Source: Thermoanaerobacterium aotearoense (GTDB lineage Bacteria; Bacillota; Thermoanaerobacteria; Thermoanaerobacterales; Thermoanaerobacteraceae). From it: a stretch of 64,000 nt of DNA. Both the position numbers and the translations under genes were made by a program. The notes under the pieces were generated by a model. That model did not search any database. It worked only from the letters and a program-made list of their open reading frames with translations, and was not told where the DNA came from. Within the stretch, counting starts at the first letter, position 1. Each line of letters starts with the position of its first letter. Positions 17,799-25,976 of this stretch are shown here, in pieces. The DNA lies in the NCBI RefSeq assembly GCF_009905255.1, contig NZ_CP047602.1:1426001-1490000 (forward strand), given 5' to 3'.

Positions 17799-19160
17799 TT
17801 ACCCCGCTGGCAATATGTCTATATCTGCACCATTTCTCACAAATGCAACATATTTCAAAGGATCCTTTATCTTTCTAGATACATCATCTATTGTTATTTT
17901 CGTACCCGGATAAACCGTATCATATACTTTGATTATACCAAATGATTCATCATTATTTGAATTTAATTCTCTATATTCATCCAATAATGACTTATTCTCA
18001 GCCTCTAATTGCATCAAAGATTTAAGAGTCTTTTCATAAATGGCTTTTTTATCTTCTGGTACGCCTAATTTCGTCAAATATGAAACGATTTTATTTAATC
18101 CGTCTATGGATTTTTCATTTTCAGATATTCTTTTAGATATTTCTTCCTTTCTCTTTCTCTTTTCAGGCGGTTCTCCGACTATCAGCTCAGTTTGTACAAA
18201 CATCTTGGAACCAACATTTATCGCTTCTATTTCTCTTGTGGCTATAACTACACTTCCAACGATTAAACCTTTATTCCCAATTAGTTTGACACAATTATTT
18301 GTCTTCACCGTACTGTACATTATTGCTTCGCTCACAACATCATCTTCAGCTATTACTTCACAATTTTGCAAATACTTCGATACAACTTTCCCACCAGAGA
18401 TAATCTTTGCCTTACCACTGCCTTGAACGCCTTTATGAATTATTACATTACCTTTTGCCGATATTGTAGAGCCTTCTACAACACCGTATATTTCCACATC
18501 CCCATCGCTTTCTATCTTATAACCGGAACTTATGTTGTTGTATATTTTAATGCTTGCAAAAGTTCTAATGTTTCCTGTCGAAGCATTGACATCTTTTAAC
18601 TCAATTATAGGATTTACATTGACTTTTTGATCTTTTTTGAAAATATGACCATCAATAGAGGAATAAAGACACCCATCATTAATATATGTATTTTTGCCTA
18701 ATGGCAATTTGGCTTCTTTGCCTTTGTTTGCTTTGACTATTTCTCCTTTTACGTTCATACCGTCTATACCGTCTTCAGGATCTATTTTTCTGGCTATGAT
18801 TTCATCCTTTTTCACACTCTTAAATATTTGTAGCTCTTTGTAATCCACTCTTCCATCTTCAAGCACCTTTGGTTCAGCATTGCTTTCAAAATCAATTAAA
18901 TACTCAACACGTCCATCTTTCCCATTTATAGGCTTTTTACCTTGTGCAATCAAATAACGTTCGTTAATATTGGGGGACTTGCAAATTTTATCTATGACAT
19001 TTTCAATTATCCCAAAAACCACGTTATGAGATCTTAATAGTTCGTAAATATTATCTTTATTCAAAGCAATACCATCGTTTGAAATATTTTCAACTACTAA
19101 AAATGCTGACATTTTGTCTGATGATATTTCCAATTTGCAAGAATATTTTAAATCACACAT
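17799..19160 (-). CDS. FapA/DUF342 family protein
   Basis: The 453-residue product belongs to the flagellar-assembly-protein A (DUF342) family, first linked to polar flagellum assembly in Vibrio. An N-terminal domain (about 1-150) contains ARKIDPEDGIDGMNVKGE. A right-handed beta-helix of short repeats follows (about 170-310), with IYGVVEGSTISAKGNVIIHKG and related units, then a coiled coil (about 330-395) and a C-terminal beta segment. No signal peptide is present. GGGGG precedes the start. It occupies the slot held by swrB in Bacillus, directly after sigD. A role in flagellar number or placement is plausible but unproven here. Confidence 0.82.
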   Translation of the reverse strand: MCDLKYSCKLEISSDKMSAFLVVENISNDGIALNKDNIYELLRSHNVVFGIIENVIDKICKSPNINERYLIAQGKKPINGKDGRVEYLIDFESNAEPKVLEDGRVDYKELQIFKSVKKDEIIARKIDPEDGIDGMNVKGEIVKANKGKEAKLPLGKNTYINDGCLYSSIDGHIFKKDQKVNVNPIIELKDVNASTGNIRTFASIKIYNNISSGYKIESDGDVEIYGVVEGSTISAKGNVIIHKGVQGSGKAKIISGGKVVSKYLQNCEVIAEDDVVSEAIMYSTVKTNNCVKLIGNKGLIVGSVVIATREIEAINVGSKMFVQTELIVGEPPEKRKRKEEISKRISENEKSIDGLNKIVSYLTKLGVPEDKKAIYEKTLKSLMQLEAENKSLLDEYRELNSNNDESFGIIKVYDTVYPGTKITIDDVSRKIKDPLKYVAFVRNGADIDILPAG

Positions 19161-19186
19161 ATAAATGCCCCCAAATTTTTATTTAG

Positions 19187-19927
19187 TTACAGCAAGTCAC
19201 TTAGCTTCTCCTTTAGCTTTTTTATGGCTTTTGAATGAATTTGTGATATTCGCGATTCCGTCAGTCCCATTATCTTGCTAATTTCCTTATAGTTCAAATC
19301 CTCATAGTAATACAATGAAATAATCAATCTTTCTTTCTCCTGTAACGTATCAATAGCCTTAGAAATATTCTGCTTCAAATCAAACATCATCACTTCGCTT
19401 TCAGGATTTGTAACTTCATTATCTGTGATTGAAGTGATTTTTAAATTGTTTTCAATCACTTCATCTAAAGAACTTATGTATCCTGCATTCATATAGCTTA
19501 AAGTTTTTAAAACGTCATTTTTTGACAGTTTTGTTGCTTCCATGATTTCTTCAATAGTAGGCTCTCTTTTGTATTCCTGTTCTAATTGTTCAATTGTTTT
19601 TTCGATGCTTTTATATCGTTTTTTCAGACTTCTCGGAATCCAATCTTTTTTTCTCAAATAATCAATTATCTCTCCCTTTATTCTTATCGACGCATATGTT
19701 TCAAACTTTACACCTTTTGATACATCGTATTTATTGACTGCATCGATTAAGCCAATCATGCCTTGGCTTATAAGATCATCAGTATCTTCTTTGCTTAACT
19801 CCGACAAACAAATTCTCTTGACTATATGCTTAACAAGTGGCATATATTTGATGATTATATCTTCTTTGGAGTTTCCGTCTTTTTGTTTCTCATATTTATC
19901 CCATAAGTCCTGTTCGAGTAGAGACAT
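19187..19927 (-). CDS. sigD: Flagellar/motility sigma factor SigD (sigma-28)
   Basis: SigD directs RNA polymerase to late flagellar, chemotaxis and autolysin genes and is held by anti-sigma FlgM, which is not in this window. The 246-residue sigma-70-family protein has region 2 (MPLVKHIVKRI, DLISQGMIGLIDAVNKYD, KFETYASIRIKGEIIDYLRKKDW), region 3 and region 4 with ERLIISLYYYEDLNYKEISKIMGLTESR. Region 1.1 is absent, as expected for the FliA class. It follows cheD by 22 bp near the 3' end of the fla/che operon, where read-through level is thought to set SigD dose in Bacillus. Confidence 0.95.
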   Translation of the reverse strand: MSLLEQDLWDKYEKQKDGNSKEDIIIKYMPLVKHIVKRICLSELSKEDTDDLISQGMIGLIDAVNKYDVSKGVKFETYASIRIKGEIIDYLRKKDWIPRSLKKRYKSIEKTIEQLEQEYKREPTIEEIMEATKLSKNDVLKTLSYMNAGYISSLDEVIENNLKITSITDNEVTNPESEVMMFDLKQNISKAIDTLQEKERLIISLYYYEDLNYKEISKIMGLTESRISQIHSKAIKKLKEKLSDLL

Positions 19928-19949
19928 TTTTAAACATTCCTTTCCTACC

Positions 19950-20438
19950 CTAAATAAATTTTACGCCATGCCCAATTGTTTTAATTAATAGCTTACCACT
20001 TTCGCAATCAAATTCAATTGTACGACCATAATTACCACCTGTATCTTCTGAAACCAACGGTATGTTTAAAGACGATAAAACTTCTTTAGTGGCAATTACA
20101 TTGCGGGCACCTATATTCATAATATCCAGGTTTGCTTTTGTTGCAAACATTTGAGCGCCACCTGCTATTTTACTTATTATGTACTTTCTGTCAGCACCTA
20201 ACTCTAACATCATATCTATCAATGCTGTAATGCCTGTATCAGCAAATTTAAGTTTATTTGAGTTGTTTTTGCTTTGATTGCTATATGGCAACATAATGTG
20301 GACAAGTCCAGATATTTTACTTACTTTGTCATATAAGACAATGCCCACACATGATCCAAGACCGACTGTAACCAATTTGCTTGGACATTTAGCAACTCTT
20401 GCATCGGCCATGCCTACTCTAAATGTAAAATTATCCAT
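19950..20438 (-). CDS. cheD: Chemoreceptor glutamine deamidase CheD
   Basis: CheD deamidates chemoreceptors and, in Bacillus and Thermotoga, binds CheC and stimulates its CheY-P phosphatase activity. The 162-residue product has the catalytic Cys in VTVGLGSCVGIVLYD, the His in SGLVHIMLPYS, and the conserved KIAGGAQMF segment. The ATG overlaps the cheC stop by 8 bp, consistent with making the two partners together. Confidence 0.95.
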   Translation of the reverse strand: MDNFTFRVGMADARVAKCPSKLVTVGLGSCVGIVLYDKVSKISGLVHIMLPYSNQSKNNSNKLKFADTGITALIDMMLELGADRKYIISKIAGGAQMFATKANLDIMNIGARNVIATKEVLSSLNIPLVSEDTGGNYGRTIEFDCESGKLLIKTIGHGVKFI

Positions 20439-21045
20439 CTAATTCAACTCCAAGTGCATTAAGTATTTTATCAAATGATTCTATATCAGGTATAAGAAAG
20501 AAATCTCCTTTTATTAATCTATTGCCTTCAAAAAACTCCGTCTCAATAAACAAAATTTTATCTGACAATTCGCTAAATTTGATTGCAGGAACACTTAATA
20601 TAGCACCTGCCATATCAATGCTGATTGCAGGAGGTGATATTTTCATGTCCAAATTTGTTAATGTAGACAGTGAAGACACATAACTCCCTGCCATAATATT
20701 GCCTATTTCTTCTAATGCTGATTTTTCGATTTCTGTAAATTCATCGCCAACATTAACTCCCATCAAATATTGAATCAAATAAGAAGCACTTTCAATGTCT
20801 AAAGAAAATAAAATATTTCCATTCACGCTTCCTTCAAGGTCAAAATATATTCCCACAATAATAGTGTCAGCAACTCCAAATATATCCTGTACTTCGTTTA
20901 ATTCCATCAATCGTACGGTGGGGATTTTCATATCTATTTTCTTTCCTATCAAAGATGCTAAAGCTGTTATGGCATTTCCTGAGCCTATATTCCCAAGTTC
21001 TTTAAGCACATCGATGTATGTCTCATTTATCTTATTTATATTCAT
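20431..21045 (-). CDS. cheC: CheY-P phosphatase CheC
   Basis: CheC dephosphorylates CheY-P and regulates CheD. The 204-residue protein has both pseudo-twofold active-site helices: ELGNIGSGNAITALASL near residue 16 and EEIGNIMAGSYVSSLSTL near 110, each with the Glu/Asn pair needed for phosphatase activity. It has no FliN tail, which distinguishes it from FliY. The start overlaps the cheW stop as ATGA. Confidence 0.94.
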   Translation of the reverse strand: MNINKINETYIDVLKELGNIGSGNAITALASLIGKKIDMKIPTVRLMELNEVQDIFGVADTIIVGIYFDLEGSVNGNILFSLDIESASYLIQYLMGVNVGDEFTEIEKSALEEIGNIMAGSYVSSLSTLTNLDMKISPPAISIDMAGAILSVPAIKFSELSDKILFIETEFFEGNRLIKGDFFLIPDIESFDKILNALGVELDG

Positions 21046-21476
21046 ATCTTCACTTCCTGCTGAGTAGTCAATTTGTCTATATCAAAAAGCATCAATATCC
21101 TGTTTCCTACCTTTCCTATTCGCCCAATAAAACTTTCCTTTTTGTATAAATTGCTGTTAACATCTATTGAGTCTATGCTTTCATCATTTATTTCTACAAC
21201 TTCATTAGCGTTATCTACAATAACTCCGACTACAATGTCGTTATTTTTTATTATGACGATCCTTGTATCATCGTTAAAATCAACTTCTTCTAATTTTAAC
21301 AACATTCTAATTGATATGACAGGGATTATCTCGCCTCTCAAATTTATAACACCTTTTACAAATGAAGGCGCTTTTGGAACCCTTGTTATCTTAGTAATCT
21401 TTTCAATAGATTGTACTTTATCTATTTCTATTCCGTACTCTTCACCGCCTAATTTAGTTACGACAAACATACTCAT
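21042..21476 (-). CDS. cheW: Chemotaxis coupling protein CheW
   Basis: CheW links chemoreceptors to the CheA kinase. The 144-residue product is a single CheW domain with LGGEEYGIEIDKVQSIEK, the signature ITRVPKAPSFVKGVINLRGEI, and VDNANEVVEI. I placed the start at the ATG at 21476, eight bases after GGAGG, instead of a TTG at 21482 that nearly abuts the ribosome site. It follows cheA by 21 bp and overlaps cheC. Confidence 0.95.
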   Translation of the reverse strand: MSMFVVTKLGGEEYGIEIDKVQSIEKITKITRVPKAPSFVKGVINLRGEIIPVISIRMLLKLEEVDFNDDTRIVIIKNNDIVVGVIVDNANEVVEINDESIDSIDVNSNLYKKESFIGRIGKVGNRILMLFDIDKLTTQQEVKI

Positions 21477-21497
21477 ATGCAACGCCTCCTTCTTCTT

Positions 21498-23459
21498 TTA
21501 AAATAAATTATTAGAATCTATGATTAAAGCTACTTGCCCGTCTCCCAATATTGTTGCGCCCGCAATTACTTTTACATTGCTTAAATATTTGCCTAATGGT
21601 TTTATTACTATTTCTTGCTGCCCTATAAGTTCATCAACACTACATGCAGCCAAATTGTCGCCTTTTTTTATGATCACGCATATAAATTCATCATTGTCTT
21701 CATTAGACTCAACATCTAAGACATTATGCAGCCTTATAAGTGGAATTACTTTACCTCTATACATGACAACTTCCTTGCCCTGCACCAAATGTACTTCGCT
21801 TTTATTTTTGTTTACAATTTCCGATATTGAATTAAGCGGAAAAGCGTACTTTTCGTTTCCGACCATCACTAACAATGCTTGAATTATAGCCAATGTCAGT
21901 GGCAATTTTATTATAAATTTTGTCCCCTTATCTTTTTCTGTTTTAACTTCTATAGAACCATTCAAAGATTCTATTTTGTTTTTAACTACATCAAGTCCTA
22001 CTCCTCTGCCTGATATATCAGATATCTTGTCGGAAGTGCTGAATCCAGGTTCAAATAACAATTTTACTAATTTTTCGTTTGACAACTCATTAGCTTCTTC
22101 ATCAGATAGCATACCTTTTTCGTAAGCCTTCTTTTTCACTTTATCAAAGTTAATGCCGGAACCATCATCACTTACTTCAATTATCACATTATTCCCTTCA
22201 TGGTATGCCTTAAGATTTATAGTGCCAGTCTCCGTCTTTCCTTTTCTTATTCTCAATTCAGGTGTTTCTATGCCATGATCTATGGAATTTCTTATTAGAT
22301 GTACTAATGGATCACCTATTTCGTCTATTACAGTCCTATCAACTTCCGTATCCTGCCCAAACATATTTAACGTTATTTTTTTATTCAGCTCTCGAGACAA
22401 ATCTCTTACCATTCTTGGGAAACGGTTAAAAACTCTTTCTACTGGCACCATTCTTACCTTCATTACCGCATCATGAAGATTCGTAGTTATTCTTTCGAGA
22501 TACTCAATCGTTGCAATGGTGTCAGGATTTTTTTCGTTTGATTCCAGTCCCTCTAATCGTGTTTTTATTATGATTAACTCACTTACTAAATTCATCAAAT
22601 TATCTAATCTTTCAATGTCTACTCTAACGCTTTTATTTGTCTTGCTATGCTTTATCTGATCATCGTTATTGATATTAGCTGTCTTTTCAAAATTCTTATT
22701 ATCTTTTATTTCTTTGGAATACAATATTTCTTCGATATTTACTTCCTTTATCTCTGATATTGCGGTTAATTTTGACTTTACAGAATCTTTATCGTGTTTG
22801 CTAATCAAATGAACGGTGAATCTATCGTCAAATTTTTCATCTTCTATATCCTCTACTGAAGGTTTAGAATCTATAATATCGCCTAAATTGTCCAATGTAT
22901 TAAATACTATAAAAGCTCTTGCAGACTTCATCACGCAATTTTTATCAATAACAACTTCAATACTATACGTTTTATAGCCTTGAGACGCCGCTTTTTCAAT
23001 TATATCTTTCTCGTACAAATTCACTTCATTGCTGGCATAAGCTTTGGATTCTTCACTATTATTGGTTACAGCAATCTCCTCATTTGAATTGCCACTTTCC
23101 AACAACTTAATCAAATTGTCAATGTCATACGCATCATTACCACTTTGAGATATTTTTCCAATCATGGAGCTTAAAGCATCCATACATTTAAACAATACAT
23201 CCATTAAATTGCTGGAAACTTTCAAAGAATTATTTCTAATTTCTTGAAAAATGTCTTCCATCTTGTGAGTCAATTTTGTCATGTTTTCAAAACCCATTGT
23301 GGCTGCCATTCCCTTTAAAGTATGGGCAGATCTAAATATTTCATCCACAATATGTGAATCTTCAGGATTTTTTTCAAGCTGAAGAAGATTTTCATTTAAG
23401 CTCTCAATGTGTTCTTCAGATTCTTCTAAAAATATCTCTAAGTATTGATTTGTATCCAT
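21498..23459 (-). CDS. cheA: Chemotaxis histidine kinase CheA
   Basis: CheA autophosphorylates and passes phosphate to CheY under receptor control. The 653-residue protein has the HPt domain with the phosphorylated His46 in SAHTLKGMAATMGF. A P2 CheY-binding domain spans about 155-245, the dimerisation helices with RLDNLMNLVSELIIIKTRLE about 280-345, and the HATPase domain has the N box HLIRNSIDHGIE and G boxes DDGSGINF and GRGVGLDVVK. A CheW-like P5 domain at the C-terminus begins LALIIQALLVMVGNEKY-like. AAGGAGG precedes the ATG. No cheB or cheR occurs in the window. Confidence 0.96.
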   Translation of the reverse strand: MDTNQYLEIFLEESEEHIESLNENLLQLEKNPEDSHIVDEIFRSAHTLKGMAATMGFENMTKLTHKMEDIFQEIRNNSLKVSSNLMDVLFKCMDALSSMIGKISQSGNDAYDIDNLIKLLESGNSNEEIAVTNNSEESKAYASNEVNLYEKDIIEKAASQGYKTYSIEVVIDKNCVMKSARAFIVFNTLDNLGDIIDSKPSVEDIEDEKFDDRFTVHLISKHDKDSVKSKLTAISEIKEVNIEEILYSKEIKDNKNFEKTANINNDDQIKHSKTNKSVRVDIERLDNLMNLVSELIIIKTRLEGLESNEKNPDTIATIEYLERITTNLHDAVMKVRMVPVERVFNRFPRMVRDLSRELNKKITLNMFGQDTEVDRTVIDEIGDPLVHLIRNSIDHGIETPELRIRKGKTETGTINLKAYHEGNNVIIEVSDDGSGINFDKVKKKAYEKGMLSDEEANELSNEKLVKLLFEPGFSTSDKISDISGRGVGLDVVKNKIESLNGSIEVKTEKDKGTKFIIKLPLTLAIIQALLVMVGNEKYAFPLNSISEIVNKNKSEVHLVQGKEVVMYRGKVIPLIRLHNVLDVESNEDNDEFICVIIKKGDNLAACSVDELIGQQEIVIKPLGKYLSNVKVIAGATILGDGQVALIIDSNNLF

Positions 23460-23481
23460 TCTATTTTCCTCCTTTTTACAT

Positions 23482-24111
23482 TCAAAAGTTTATCTGCTGT
23501 CTTTTTAATCGTCTTTGCTCTTTAAAAATAAATGATATTATCTTTTCTCTTATTCTATCTTGTATATCGACATATTGAGCGGCTATTTCATATCCATCAT
23601 CAAAATAGTTATACCTTACCACTTTACATTTTTGAACCAATTCATCAGTTTCATCGCTTAGCTTAACGTAGCAAATTATTTCTGTACCTACGTCTACTTT
23701 TTTCTTAACCTTCGCTCTAAAGCCACCACCACTTATATCTTTTATGACACCTTTTTCGAAAGATTCATCATCTTCATGTAGCTTATACTTAAATTCAATT
23801 ATTTTTTCTAATCTAAAAAATTGTCTTCTTTGCAGCTTTTCTATATCAGTTACCCTTTTTAATTGTATATACGACAAATTGCCGAAAAATCTATTGATGA
23901 CTATCCCATCAAAAGTAAATAATCCATCTTTGTTAAAAAAGATGACATTAACTTTTGCGCCAATCCTTATTGGAACAAAGTGTCCATTATGTATCGGTGT
24001 TTCCACAAGCAATGTACCGTCTAAAGATACATCGTCAACTTTTGATACATATTTGTTGTTACTTTTGCCAATACTTATTTCGATCTTTTGCCCTGGCTTT
24101 ATGTTAACCAT
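23482..24111 (-). CDS. PilZ-domain c-di-GMP effector, YcgR/YpfA (DgrA) type
   Basis: The 209-residue protein pairs an N-terminal YcgR-like domain (about 1-95, KPGQKIEISIG, PIRIGAKVNVIFF) with a C-terminal PilZ domain that starts RRQFFRLEKI and contains DISGGGFRAKV. These are the RxxxR-like and D/NxSxxG c-di-GMP-binding motifs; the first reads RRQFFR. Proteins of this type slow the motor or alter switching when c-di-GMP rises, probably by contacting MotA or FliG. The ATG at 24111 has GGAGG eight bases upstream and overlaps the flhG stop by 8 bp. Bacillus has cheB at this position. Confidence 0.88.
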   Translation of the reverse strand: MVNIKPGQKIEISIGKSNNKYVSKVDDVSLDGTLLVETPIHNGHFVPIRIGAKVNVIFFNKDGLFTFDGIVINRFFGNLSYIQLKRVTDIEKLQRRQFFRLEKIIEFKYKLHEDDESFEKGVIKDISGGGFRAKVKKKVDVGTEIICYVKLSDETDELVQKCKVVRYNYFDDGYEIAAQYVDIQDRIREKIISFIFKEQRRLKRQQINF

Positions 24112-24961
24112 TATTAATGCCTCCACCATTCAAAAACATTTTTCTAAATATTCCGAGAAGCCCTTCTTTCTTTTTATCTGTCTTATAATTTGTAAGGACT
24201 TCGGCAATTCTCGCGATATCTTTTGAAGGTTTGCTATACTGATACTTTAGCACAATAGGAATTTGCATTTTTATACATTCACTTATTTTGGCATCTTCAT
24301 GTATAAAACCAAGATTAATTATTGAAGCGCCCAGAAAGTTAATAAGTGCATTGTTAAGCCTTTCATAAACAGAAACATATTCACTTTGGTTAGCAACTTT
24401 ATTAACTATTAAATACAAATTTTTATCACTTAAGTCATTAATTGTCTTAATAAGTATGTAAGCATCCATTATGGCAGTTGGCTCTGGCGTGGTTACGATT
24501 ATCACATCATCCGACATATCTATAAAACTTTTTACCGTTTTATTAACCCCAGCTCCAGTATCAACAATTATATAATCAAAGTAATTATCTAATATTTTTA
24601 TATTGTTAAAAAATACATTTAAATCTATATCGCCATTTACGAGATCAAAATTTCCTCCTGTTGAAATGAATTTCACCCCAACAGGTCCATCGTTTATAAC
24701 GTCAACGATCTTTTTGTTCCCATACAGCACATCGTACAATGTATAATTTGACACAACACCTAACTCTATCTCTGCATTAGAAAATCCTATATCAGCATCA
24801 ACGATTAAAACTTTATATCCAAGCTTCTTTAGCGCTATAGATAGATTGACAGAAATGCATGTTTTTCCAGTTCCTCCTTTTCCACCTGTAACGGTTATGA
24901 CTCTGCATCTTTTTGCACTGTTTTGTTGAAATAGATACCTAAGCCTCTCCGCCTGATCCAT
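24104..24961 (-). CDS. flhG: FlhG (YlxH/MinD2) flagellar-number ATPase
   Basis: FlhG is a MinD-type ATPase that works with FlhF to set flagellar position and number. The 285-residue product begins MDQAERLR, exactly the DQAxxLR element that activates the FlhF GTPase in Bacillus. It then has a deviant Walker A at 26-34 (GGKGGTGKT), DADIGFSNAEIELGV and DTGAGV. A C-terminal amphipathic helix for membrane binding is suggested by the last 25 residues. It begins immediately after flhF and overlaps the PilZ gene. Confidence 0.94.
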   Translation of the reverse strand: MDQAERLRYLFQQNSAKRCRVITVTGGKGGTGKTCISVNLSIALKKLGYKVLIVDADIGFSNAEIELGVVSNYTLYDVLYGNKKIVDVINDGPVGVKFISTGGNFDLVNGDIDLNVFFNNIKILDNYFDYIIVDTGAGVNKTVKSFIDMSDDVIIVTTPEPTAIMDAYILIKTINDLSDKNLYLIVNKVANQSEYVSVYERLNNALINFLGASIINLGFIHEDAKISECIKMQIPIVLKYQYSKPSKDIARIAEVLTNYKTDKKKEGLLGIFRKMFLNGGGINNG

Positions 24962-24962
24962 G

Positions 24963-25976
24963 TTAATTCCCCTTTAAAATATTTTGTGCAATCATTTTAC
25001 TATCAGCTAAACTAATATCATCAGGTACCATCTGACCATTTGTCACGTATGATACAGATTTTTTTGAGTAGTATATTGAATTTAAAATAACACTATAATT
25101 ATCTGTCTCATCTAACTTAGTAAAAAGAAGATTGTACTCATCTATAAAGTCGTACGATTTTATAATTTTTTTAATATCGCTGTTTTTTGTAGCTGCGCTT
25201 AAGCAAAGATAAACTTCGTCATAGGTACCATATTGCAAAAAGGTTTTTAATTCCTGCATTTTCTTAGAATCAGTATGACTTCTTCCAGCAGTATCAATCA
25301 AAACCACATCGTATTTGCTTATTTCACCTTCTAATCGATTTAAATCGAAAATATTGTTAACTACCATTACAGGTACGCCAAGAATCTCACCGTAAATTTT
25401 TAATTGTTCTGCACCAGCAATTCTGAATATGTCCGCAGTTATTAGCAATACTTTTTTCTTTTCCCTTAAAATTAAATTAGAAGCAATTTTAGCGATCGTC
25501 GTCGTTTTACCGACACCTGTAGGTCCAATAAAAACAGCACGTTTTTTCTCGTTTAAGCCGGTTATTTTCTTTGGAGGCCCAATAAAATTTACAATTCTTT
25601 TTTGCAATGTCTCTAAATTATCATCTGAAATCTCATTTATACCTTCAGCCAGAATTTTCGACAATTTATCATCAACGCCTCTTGAAACAAGTTCATAGAC
25701 TAAATCTTTTTTACTTTCATCCTTTGTTTCACTATGTTTAAACTCTCTTAAAAGCGATTTGATTTCATACAAGTCTTTAATGAACAGATCTCTTTCATCG
25801 ATTTTGTTTTCTTCTACTGCAGCTACAACTTCAACTTTCTTCTTTTTAAATAAGCCTCTCAATCCCCTTTCTTTGTAACTGCTCTGTTGCAATATTACCG
25901 CATCGCTGCCCATTTCAGCTTTAATAAGTTTTAAAGCATCTTGATAATTGTCTGCAATATATCGCTTAACTTTCAC
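24963..25976 (-). CDS. flhF: FlhF, SRP-type GTPase for flagellar placement
   Basis: FlhF is the third SRP-family GTPase besides Ffh and FtsY and recruits early flagellar parts to the right site. The 337-residue product has a basic N-terminal B domain (MKVKRYIADNYQDALKLIK, LFKKKKVEV). The helical N domain and the G domain follow, with [15 protein letters not shown] (151-165), ITADIFRIAGAEQLK, DTAGRSHTDSKKM and FTKLDETDN. The start is a GTG inside the last codons of flhA, giving an 11 bp overlap. Confidence 0.95.
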   Translation of the reverse strand: MKVKRYIADNYQDALKLIKAEMGSDAVILQQSSYKERGLRGLFKKKKVEVVAAVEENKIDERDLFIKDLYEIKSLLREFKHSETKDESKKDLVYELVSRGVDDKLSKILAEGINEISDDNLETLQKRIVNFIGPPKKITGLNEKKRAVFIGPTGVGKTTTIAKIASNLILREKKKVLLITADIFRIAGAEQLKIYGEILGVPVMVVNNIFDLNRLEGEISKYDVVLIDTAGRSHTDSKKMQELKTFLQYGTYDEVYLCLSAATKNSDIKKIIKSYDFIDEYNLLFTKLDETDNYSVILNSIYYSKKSVSYVTNGQMVPDDISLADSKMIAQNILKGN

